From NCBI GenBank assembly GCA_041687755.1, contig JBDNJM010000007.1, positions 1 to 9,654 on the forward strand: 9,654 nucleotides of DNA, written 5' to 3'. The stretch comes from JBDNJM01 sp041687755. GTDB lineage: Bacteria > Planctomycetota > UBA1135 > GCA-002686595. Shown here one piece after another: positions 1 through 6,487 of this stretch (its first letter is position 1; each line of letters opens with the position of its first letter). A model generated the notes under the pieces. It was not told the origin of the DNA. It made no database searches and was given only the letters and a program-made list of their open reading frames with translations. A program made the position numbers and the translations under genes.

Positions 1-397
1 CGGTGACTCCGTCCACGAAGACGATCTCATTGGCTTGCACATCAGCGCCACCGAGTGAAGTGCCATCCAAGAACTCGAGGGCAAAGCTCGTGCTCGGCGG
101 ATCGAACGGAACGTCTATCGTCGCTGAACCTGAGACCCGAAGTGTGCCCGTGGTGAAGCCCGGTGCGACCTCATTAGGGTTGCCGAGTTCCCCCAGGACC
201 CGTAGTTCTCCGGTCACTTCTAGAGGCGTTGCGCCGTTGTCCAGCCCAAGCCGTCCGGAGACCAGTTCCAGCGTCTCGACACGATTCGCCAAGCCGGTGG
301 ACAGGGAGAGCAGCAGCTCTCCCCCCTCCAGCCGAACAAGCGGAAAGAGCGCGCCTCGCGTCTCAAGATCGACGTTCAGCTCGTCCACCAACAACCA
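1..397 (-). repeat. Protein-level tandem repeat, second copy, cut by window edge
   Basis: Second copy of the 156-residue unit, starting at Trp347 (codon 395-397) and following the first copy directly. The same series of strands is seen: VDLE, VRLEGG, SGRLGL, TPLEVTGELR, GTLRVSG, ATIDVPFDPP, SLGGA and EIVF. It stops at the left edge, so further copies may follow outside the window. Confidence 0.8.
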
Positions 398-1435
398 GCC
401 GCCCGCATCCGGCGCTCCCCCCGTCGAGATGACCTTCAAAGCCTCGTAGTCGCCCGTCAGGGTCGTAACGCCACTCGCGAATACGATCTCTCGGGCCTGT
501 GCGTTCGCACCGCCGAGCGACGATCCGTCCACGAGCTCCAGAATGAATGTCGTGCCCGGAGGATCGAAGGGCACGTCGATCGTCGCAGCGCCCGACACCC
601 GCAGCGTGCCTTGGTCGAAGAGTCCACCGCCTCCGAACGACTGAGGATCTCCCATCGTGCCCACGATCCGCAGCTCGCCAGTCACCTCAAGCGGGGTCTC
701 TCCATCGCGCAGGCCGAGCGCGCCGGATAGGATCTTGAGCTCTCCGATCACCGTGGGCAGTCCGCCAACGGTGTCCATCAATAGACCGCCACCGTCCACG
801 CGCACGCGCGGCACGGGCACGGTGCTCGACTCTAGGTCCATCGAACCCGTTCTGCACTCGAGCCAGCCCGGCCCGGTGAGTGCGCCCGTCGTGACCTGCA
901 CCCGTCCGCGGGCGGGAACGTCGGTCTGGAGCGCCATCGGTCCGGAGCGAAACTCAGGGTCCTTCAGATCGGGGCCCGCCGGGCCTGCGAAGGTGCCGCC
1001 CAGGAACACGGTCGAGCCAGCAGTCCCGACGAACCCCAACGGCGCAGCCTGGGTCCAGGTGCCGGCGAAGGTGAGCTGGCTGCCCGAGCTGGTCATGTTC
1101 AGCACGGCAGTCGTCGACAGGTCCGGTCCCGACTGCAGGTCGAGGAAACCGGGTGAGGCTTCGGTGCCGATCTCCAGGTCGCCGCCGTTCAGCGTGAGGA
1201 AAGCGCCGGGCTCGAGCGTCAGTCCGGCGCAGGCGAACGTGGAGCTCGTGATCGTCGGCGCGACGCCTGCGAGCGGAATCACGACGTCGTCGGTCGCGGT
1301 CGGCGTTCCGACCGGCGACCAGTTTCCGGCTGTGGCCCAGCTCGAGTTAACCGCACCGGTCCACGTGGACTGGGCGAGCGCGGCCGGGGAGCCGAGGGCG
1401 AGGGCGAAGAGCGCTAGGGCGTGGCGGTGGGTCAT
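1..1435 (-). CDS. Secreted beta-rich repeat protein, 3' end outside window
   Basis: This is the N-terminal 478 residues of an exported protein; the C-terminus lies beyond the left edge. The ATG at 1435 starts a textbook signal peptide: MTHRH, a hydrophobic core rich in Ala and Leu, then a likely cleavage site after ALA (about residue 21). The mature protein opens with a WTGAVNSSW...GNWSPVGTP segment and a VVIPLAG...PTI stretch, a pattern seen at the start of many bacterial surface proteins with stacked beta-strand or beta-helix architecture. The rest is rich in Gly, Thr, Val and Leu. From Trp191 a 156-residue unit is repeated in tandem. The gene starts 14 bases after the kinase stop, with no clear Shine-Dalgarno, so it is probably co-transcribed with the kinase and sigma factor. 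The function is not recognised; an adhesin or cell-surface structural role is inferred from composition only. Whether it ends in an anchoring or sorting domain cannot be seen. Confidence 0.85.
   Translation of the reverse strand, partial: MTHRHALALFALALGSPAALAQSTWTGAVNSSWATAGNWSPVGTPTATDDVVIPLAGVAPTITSSTFACAGLTLEPGAFLTLNGGDLEIGTEASPGFLDLQSGPDLSTTAVLNMTSSGSQLTFAGTWTQAAPLGFVGTAGSTVFLGGTFAGPAGPDLKDPEFRSGPMALQTDVPARGRVQVTTGALTGPGWLECRTGSMDLESSTVPVPRVRVDGGGLLMDTVGGLPTVIGELKILSGALGLRDGETPLEVTGELRIVGTMGDPQSFGGGGLFDQGTLRVSGAATIDVPFDPPGTTFILELVDGSSLGGANAQAREIVFASGVTTLTGDYEALKVISTGGAPDAGGWLLVDELNVDLETRGALFPLVRLEGGELLLSLSTGLANRVETLELVSGRLGLDNGATPLEVTGELRVLGELGNPNEVAPGFTTGTLRVSGSATIDVPFDPPSTSFALEFLDGTSLGGADVQANEIVFVDGVT
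398..865 (-). repeat. Protein-level tandem repeat, complete copy (156 aa)
   Basis: First copy of the tandem repeat in the secreted protein, from Trp191 (codon 863-865) to the residue before Trp347. Landmarks shared with the second copy are an MDLE/VDLE strand, VRVDGG/VRLEGG, SGALGL/SGRLGL, TPLEVTGELR, GTLRVSG, ATIDVPFDPP and SLGGA. The copies align without gaps until a 2-residue difference before GTLRVSG. Divergence is substantial at DNA level, so the duplication is not recent. Confidence 0.85.
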
Positions 1436-1449
1436 GGCGGTAGGCGGGC

Positions 1450-3681
1450 TCAGCGGTCGGACTCGGTCGGCAGGGGGGCTTCGTCGGCTGCGGGAGCCGG
1501 CGTGGGGGTTCGTTCGGCGAGGACGGCTTCGAGGGTCCCGAGCAGACCGCGGTTGCGGGCGATGTTCGGATGGCTCGGCGGGTAGCGGGTCTCGACGAGG
1601 CGCAGGAGCGCGATGGCCCCTTGGAAATCACCGGCGTTCGCAAGGGCCCCGGCGCGCGCGAAACCGACCTCCAGGGTCTTGTGGCCCGTGGGGTCGAGCG
1701 CGTTGAGGCCGGACCAGGCGTGCTCAGTGGCCTTCAGGAACGCGGGCTGGTCCTCGAGGTGAATCGCGTAGCCGGCGAGCACACTCCAGTCGAGGTAGCG
1801 CTCCTTGTCGTTCAGCTCGAGGAACGTGTCCTGCAGCGTCGCGGCGACCCATCCGTAGCGGTAGGCCGTCTCCCAGTCTTGCAGGCCCTCCGCGTACTCG
1901 CGCACCAGGTCGTAGACGCGTGCCTCGGCGGCCCGCGAGAGCCACGAGATCGAGTCTTCCGTATCGACCGCGTCGCGCACCTCGGCGATTGCCTCGAAGC
2001 GGCGCGACTCGTCCAGGTAGTACAGGGAGCAGGCACGCTCGGCTCGCACGCTGCGAACCGCCCGGTCGTCGGGCTCGAACATCTGCAAAGCGCGGTCGGC
2101 GTACTCGATCGCGGCCGCGTGGTTGCCGCGCGAGGCCTCCACATGCATCAGGTCGCGGCAGATGAATCCGTAAGGGCGAGCCTCGGTGACGGGGTCGCGC
2201 AGCTCGAGGCAGCGCAGCAACAGCGGCTCCGCTTCGTCGAACCGGTCGAGCTGCACCAGGTGCTCGGCCTTCTGGCCCAGCATCCCCCGATAGGCCAGGT
2301 GGTCTTCCCCGAAGGACTGGAGCGCGAACTGGATCCCGGAGTCGTAGAGGCTTTGCGCGGCGTCGTCCCGATCCGTCTTGGGCAACGTGAGCGCGCGCAT
2401 GCTGAGCACGCGCAGCTGATCTTCGATAGCCGTACGCTGCACTTCGGCCGCGCGCACCTGCGAACGCGCGCCGCGCCAGGTGGACGCCCCTCCCCCGACC
2501 AGCGCCAAGAACACGGCCCCAGCAGCAAAGACCGTGGTGCGATTGCGCCGGACGAACAGCTGGAGGTGATAGCGCCGGGTGCGGGGGCCGGCATCGAGTG
2601 GCTGACTCCCGGCGTAGGCCTCGAGGTCGCGCGCGAGATCGGCCACGGTCGCGTAGCGATCCTGGGGCCGCGGCTCGGTGGCGCGCTGGACGATCCAGGC
2701 CAGGGCCGCGGGCAGGCTGCCCTGGATCGCCCGCGGGTCGGGGACGTGCCCCTCGCGCGCCATCTCCAGCGCTTCGGGACCCTCAGCGGGGCCGCGAGGC
2801 TCGCCGGTAAGCGCCTCGAACAGCACCAGCCCGAGCCCAAAAACGTCGGTTCGAACGGTCAGCCCCCCGCGGTCCGGAGAGAACTGCTCCGGAGCCATGG
2901 CGCCAAGCGTGCCGAGCAGGTCCCCCGTGCGCGTCAGGCCCGACGAGCCGCTGTCGCCCATCTGGCGACCGATCCCGAAGTCGATTAGGCGCACGCGCCG
3001 CTCGTCGTCCACCAGCAGGTTCGACGGCTTGAGGTCGAGGTGCAGGATGCCGTGCTCGTGGCCGTGCTGGACGGCCGCACAGGCCTCAGAGACCAGCCGC
3101 AGGCGCTCTGCCTGGCCCGGGGACTCCTCCGCGAAGAAGCGCGCCAGGTCCCGGGCGCCGCGGACCCGTTCCATAGCGATGTAGGCGGTTCCATGCGAGG
3201 CCTCTTCGGCGCCCTCCTCGAAGTGAACACCCGTGCGATAAGTCCGAGCCACGTTTGGGTGCTCGAGCGCCGCGAGCAGCCGGCCCTCCTGTTGAAGACG
3301 CAGCCGAGCGGCCTCGGAAGTCCGCAGCGGATCGAGCAGCTTCAGGGCGACCTCACGGCCCGCCTCACCATCCCAGGCGCTGAAGACGTCCCCCATCCCG
3401 CCGATCCCGATTCGATCGCCGAGCACGTAAGCTCCAACCGTATCGCCGGCCTGGTGCGGACGACGCACCGGCGGGGCAGGGAACTCGTAGTCCTCGTCCA
3501 GGGCTTGCGCGAGCTCGAGCTGGGCCAGCACGCGCTCGACCAGCTCCGATCGATCGGGCTCGGCGGTGCGCAGCCAGGCCTCGCGTTCATGTGCGGGCAA
3601 TGCCTGGGCGGCGCGCAGCAGATGCTGCTCCAGGCGGAGCCGTTCGGTCGCTCCGGGCCCTGTGGGTCGCCTGTCAGTCAT
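1450..3681 (-). CDS. Membrane-anchored Ser/Thr protein kinase with TPR-like C-terminus
   Basis: A 743-residue Hanks-type protein kinase. An N-terminal helical segment (about 10-65) of the kind that precedes the kinase domain in ECF-linked bacterial kinases is followed by the kinase domain (about 80-360). Visible motifs are the glycine loop GIGGMG (92-97), the VALK lysine (Lys114), a candidate C-helix Glu132, the catalytic loop HLDLKPSN (214-221, Asp216), IDFG (Asp234) and MAPEQ (263-265). The arginine that normally precedes the catalytic Asp is Leu. One membrane segment (about 382-400) follows, then a helical C-terminal region to the end with TPR-like helix pairs, probably extracytoplasmic and protein-binding. 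I chose the ATG at 3681 because GAGGG lies 9 bases upstream and it overlaps the sigma factor stop by 8 bases; ATG 3690 and TTG 3699 are alternatives in frame. The overlap suggests translational coupling, and in known ECF/kinase pairs the kinase controls the sigma factor by phosphorylation; that relation here is inferred. Confidence 0.93.
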   Translation of the reverse strand: MTDRRPTGPGATERLRLEQHLLRAAQALPAHEREAWLRTAEPDRSELVERVLAQLELAQALDEDYEFPAPPVRRPHQAGDTVGAYVLGDRIGIGGMGDVFSAWDGEAGREVALKLLDPLRTSEAARLRLQQEGRLLAALEHPNVARTYRTGVHFEEGAEEASHGTAYIAMERVRGARDLARFFAEESPGQAERLRLVSEACAAVQHGHEHGILHLDLKPSNLLVDDERRVRLIDFGIGRQMGDSGSSGLTRTGDLLGTLGAMAPEQFSPDRGGLTVRTDVFGLGLVLFEALTGEPRGPAEGPEALEMAREGHVPDPRAIQGSLPAALAWIVQRATEPRPQDRYATVADLARDLEAYAGSQPLDAGPRTRRYHLQLFVRRNRTTVFAAGAVFLALVGGGASTWRGARSQVRAAEVQRTAIEDQLRVLSMRALTLPKTDRDDAAQSLYDSGIQFALQSFGEDHLAYRGMLGQKAEHLVQLDRFDEAEPLLLRCLELRDPVTEARPYGFICRDLMHVEASRGNHAAAIEYADRALQMFEPDDRAVRSVRAERACSLYYLDESRRFEAIAEVRDAVDTEDSISWLSRAAEARVYDLVREYAEGLQDWETAYRYGWVAATLQDTFLELNDKERYLDWSVLAGYAIHLEDQPAFLKATEHAWSGLNALDPTGHKTLEVGFARAGALANAGDFQGAIALLRLVETRYPPSHPNIARNRGLLGTLEAVLAERTPTPAPAADEAPLPTESDR

Positions 3682-4294
3682 CCGCTTCATCCCTCGCAAG
3701 CGTCAGGAGAAACGCACGTGCGTTCACCAGCCCGCGCTTGGCCGCGGCCAGACTGATTTCTTCCTGGGCGGCGAGCTCCTGGCTCGACAGGCCGCCAAGG
3801 TAGTACCCGACCAACAGCCGGAAGTAGACCGGCTCGACTCGCTCGCAGCGGTCCAACAGTTCCCAAAGCTCGAGTCGGGTCCAATCGATGCCCAGTCGCC
3901 CAACGACATCGGGCTTAAGTTCAACGGCGGGCCGCACGCCGCCGCGCTTGAGCGACCCACGCCGGCGCAGCTCGTCGATGACGAAGTTTCTCGCAATGAC
4001 GGCAAACTGCCGAGCGAAGTCGGCCTCCGACCTCGCCCCGGCGAGGGCCTCTTGGGAACGCAAGTACGCCTCGCTCATCACGTCCGCGGTGCAGAGAAGC
4101 CGTCGATCCTGGCCGAGGACCCGCGAGAGCGCGGCATGCGCGAGCCGACGCAAAGACTCGACGACCTCCGCGACTTCCTCGAGGTGTCCCCGGGGGACGG
4201 AATTCGCCAGGCCCCGTAGGACGGCCGTGTGCCCGACCCTCTCTGGACCGTGATTACAGGCAGGTTCCCCTGAGTGATTAAAGCTGTTGGGCAA
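3674..4294 (-). CDS. ECF-type RNA polymerase sigma factor
   Basis: A small sigma-70 family protein of the ECF type common in Planctomycetota. Region 2 is visible as TADVMSEAYLRS (about 69-80 from this start) and ARNFVIDELRRR (101-112) followed by a basic KRGG stretch. Region 4 is the C-terminal helix-turn-helix (about 153-198), with EPVYFRLLVGYYLGGLSSQE, then a recognition helix containing AAAKRGL and ARAFLL. It directs RNA polymerase to alternative promoters; its regulon cannot be read here. The start is unsure: the frame is open to a TTG at 4609, but codons upstream of about 4220 lose the strong third-position GC and read like non-coding DNA. TTG 4294 gives 206 residues; CTG 4210 would give 178, which fits the usual family length. 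No ATG or GTG is in frame. It overlaps the kinase gene by 8 bases, so the two are probably coupled in translation. No anti-sigma factor is visible. Confidence 0.85.
   Translation of the reverse strand: MPNSFNHSGEPACNHGPERVGHTAVLRGLANSVPRGHLEEVAEVVESLRRLAHAALSRVLGQDRRLLCTADVMSEAYLRSQEALAGARSEADFARQFAVIARNFVIDELRRRGSLKRGGVRPAVELKPDVVGRLGIDWTRLELWELLDRCERVEPVYFRLLVGYYLGGLSSQELAAQEEISLAAAKRGLVNARAFLLTLARDEADD
4216..4229. promoter_or_regulatory. Possible operator, copy 2 (GTAGGACGGCCGTG)
   Basis: Second copy of the ACGGCCGT-centred element, inside the sigma factor if translation begins at 4294, but in its leader if it begins at the CTG at 4210. Function is not known. Confidence 0.25.
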
Positions 4295-4738
4295 GTCGTC
4301 GAACCCGACGGGGCAGGCACCGGATGCAGCAAATGGTAGGGACGGCCGTGTTGCAACAAAAGCAGCGCCCGGGCAAATCGGCGCTCGCCGTTGAGGGTTC
4401 AGCTCCGAAACCCCTAAGCCGAAACGACCTGGGGCGATTTGACACTTGAGCCTCCGCGCTGGCACGGCTGCGCTGTTGACTAGAGCTGCGGGCTTCACGT
4501 TGGGCTCAACGAGAACGGCCTCGGCCCCAGCTCGCCAACTTCGCAATTCTTCACGCGGCAGCCCCTCAACCCGCCGAGGGCCGTTCGACTGCGTCTGACG
4601 AACCCTCAAGACCCAGATCGAGTCTGGCTAGCGGGGTTCATCCGCAGCCGAGCGGCCCTGTCGCGCAATCCCTATCCCCCGCGCTGGTCGGCGACCGCTT
4701 TGTGCCCAATGGCGGGGCAGCCAGCCCTAGGGCCCGAC
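4295..4738. other. Intergenic region without a supported gene
   Basis: This 444-base stretch lies between the end of the GTPase operon and the start of the sigma factor. The sigma frame stays open through most of it, but its codons have mixed third positions, unlike the neighbours, so I do not believe it is coded. It should hold the sigma operon promoter and the end of the GTPase transcript. No consensus promoter and no convincing terminator hairpin is seen; there is only a short palindrome GCCCTAGGGC at 4724-4733, next to the GTPase stop codon. One of two near-identical GTAGGACGGCCGTG elements lies here (4336-4350). Confidence 0.6.
4336..4350. promoter_or_regulatory. Possible operator, copy 1 (GTAGGGACGGCCGTG)
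   Basis: The 15-base element contains the perfect palindrome ACGGCCGT and recurs 120 bases away at 4216-4229 with one base fewer. Both lie around the uncertain sigma factor start. A regulatory role is inference only; short GC-rich repeats can arise by chance in such DNA. Confidence 0.25.
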
Positions 4739-6487
4739 CTAGTCGGCGGAGCTGGACCGATCGAGCAGCTCGGCCCAGCGCGACTCGAGCTTCGCCAAGC
4801 GCTCGAGCCCTTGGGAAAGTTCCGCGGCGCGGCGGCGTGAGGGCACGGCCAGCTCTTCGCGGCTTTGTTCGAGGCGCACGCGGGCGCGATCGACCGCGCG
4901 GCGCACCAGGCCGCCGGCGCGGGCGGCGATCGAGGAGCGCACCACAAGACGGATAAGGAAGACCATCGCCAAAGCCAGCAGCAGGCCGTTGACCAGGAAG
5001 TCGAAGCCGACGTAGTCCTCGTGGATGAAGCCCTCGCCCGCGCGATAGAGCAGCCAGCCCGCGAAGGCGTAGACGGGCAGGTCGAGCGGCCAGCGAACCC
5101 ACCAGGGCGCGCCGCGCTCGGCGGTTTCGGGCAGCTGTCGGCGCAGGAGGTGCTGCCAGGCCTCTTCGACCGCGGCGCCCAGGTCCATCGCGAGGCCCTG
5201 GAAGCCCGGCACGCCAACAACTTCGGGATCGCCGCAGAGCCGGCCGCCGATCAGGCGCGCCTCGGAGAAGCTCTTGGTGTACAGCCCGCGCAGCTCGCCC
5301 TCCTCGGGCAGCAGGCCGACGGTATCGGCGACGGTGTTGCGGTCGCGCTCGGAGCGCACCTTGCTGACGACGGCGCCGCCCGCCATCACGCCCGCGGCGG
5401 CGAGCGGGTTGCGGCGCGCGATCGCGAGACCGAGCCCAGCGCCGAGCGTCGACCACGCGCCGGCCCGCAGGGACCAGCCGCCCGGGCCGTCCCAGCGCTT
5501 GCCGGTCTCGGCGGTCAGGAGGTTGGCGAGTTCGCTGCGGCGCAGGGCCAGGCGCACCTCGACCTCGTCGGACGCCAGGGCGATCAGCTCGTCCAGGCCC
5601 TCCTCGACGTGCCTGGGTAGGTCCACGAGATCCTGCTTGGCTTTTTCCTGAATCCCGGCCACGAGCCGCGCGACCTCGCCGGCCGCGCCGATCGCGTTGT
5701 GGCGTCGCACGCTCGCTAGGCTGCCGGCGCGCACGAGGCGCTCGAGCTCGGCCAGCAGGCCGGCCCAGGGCGCGCCGCCGCGGCCGGCCTGGGCGTCGCG
5801 GGAGCTGATCGCGAAGCGCGGCGGGTCGTCGATGCCCAGCCGGCGGCTGGCTAGGTCGCCGATCTGGTCGAGCAGGGCCTGGGCCGCGTCGGGCGTCAGC
5901 TCGTCGGCGCGGTTGAGCGCGAAGATCAGCCGGCGCTTGTGCGCGAACGAGTCGAGGAACGTCACCGCCGAGTCCTCCACCACCGACTGGCGGTGCAGCA
6001 CGACCAGCAGCACGTCGGCGCGATCCGCCAGCGCGCGCACGGTCTCGCGGTGCTCCGAGGCGATGCTGTTCACGTCCGGGGCGTCGATCAGGACCTGGTC
6101 GGTGAACGGGCCCGCGTCGTTGGGGGCGTAGCGCACGACCGCGGGCGGCGGGCCGCCCAAATTGTTCAGCAGCGAGCGCAGGTCGGCGTCGTCCGGCGCG
6201 TAGACCGTCGGCACCGAGGTCGTCGGTCGCGTCTCGCCCTCGCGGGCGACGTCGCGTCCCGCGAGCGCGTTGAGCGTCGTCGACTTGCCCGCGCCCGTCG
6301 AGCCCACCAGCACGATCACCGCCGCCGCCTTGGCGCGCGCCAGCTGGTGGTCGAGGTCCTGCAGGGCGGCGTCGAGCTCTTCCTTCGACTCCTGCACGGC
6401 CAGCAGGCCCGAGAGCCCCTCGAGGTCGCGCCCTAGCTCGCGACGCAGCCGCTGCAGGGTCAGGGTCCAGTCCTTGGTTTGACTCAT
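4739..6487 (-). CDS. Dynamin-like membrane GTPase, complete G motifs
   Basis: A 582-residue GTPase with its GTPase domain near the N-terminus. The G1 loop is GSTGAGKST (62-70), the G2 threonines are in RPTTSVPT (87-94), G3 is DAPD (135-138), G4 is NRAD (192-195) and a G5-like ISS is at 227-229. A helical region follows, with a hydrophobic Ala/Gly-rich stretch (about 342-375) and then two stronger membrane segments (about 466-482 and 496-516). The C-terminus is basic and helical, probably a coiled coil. This layout fits bacterial dynamin-like or related membrane-bound TRAFAC GTPases, which bind and reshape membranes; I do not assign a named family. The ATG overlaps the stop of the upstream GTPase gene as ATGA, so translation is probably coupled and the products made in fixed proportion. 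It is the last gene of the pair, with about 440 bases to the sigma factor gene. Confidence 0.85.
   Translation of the reverse strand: MSQTKDWTLTLQRLRRELGRDLEGLSGLLAVQESKEELDAALQDLDHQLARAKAAAVIVLVGSTGAGKSTTLNALAGRDVAREGETRPTTSVPTVYAPDDADLRSLLNNLGGPPPAVVRYAPNDAGPFTDQVLIDAPDVNSIASEHRETVRALADRADVLLVVLHRQSVVEDSAVTFLDSFAHKRRLIFALNRADELTPDAAQALLDQIGDLASRRLGIDDPPRFAISSRDAQAGRGGAPWAGLLAELERLVRAGSLASVRRHNAIGAAGEVARLVAGIQEKAKQDLVDLPRHVEEGLDELIALASDEVEVRLALRRSELANLLTAETGKRWDGPGGWSLRAGAWSTLGAGLGLAIARRNPLAAAGVMAGGAVVSKVRSERDRNTVADTVGLLPEEGELRGLYTKSFSEARLIGGRLCGDPEVVGVPGFQGLAMDLGAAVEEAWQHLLRRQLPETAERGAPWWVRWPLDLPVYAFAGWLLYRAGEGFIHEDYVGFDFLVNGLLLALAMVFLIRLVVRSSIAARAGGLVRRAVDRARVRLEQSREELAVPSRRRAAELSQGLERLAKLESRWAELLDRSSSAD

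Noticed and set aside
657..1706. Plus-strand open frame opposite the secreted protein
   Set aside because: It is Ser/Pro/Arg-rich and motif-free, while the opposite strand has a signal peptide and clear internal repeats.
1570..2988. Long plus-strand open frame (472 codons) opposite the kinase gene
   Set aside because: It is the antisense shadow of the kinase gene in GC-rich DNA; the minus-strand frame shows all kinase motifs, while the shadow has no recognisable domain.
4243..4300. Possible sigma-70 type promoter (-10-like TTTAAT or TGTAAT) ahead of the sigma gene
   Set aside because: No acceptable -35 sequence sits at a normal distance from either hexamer.
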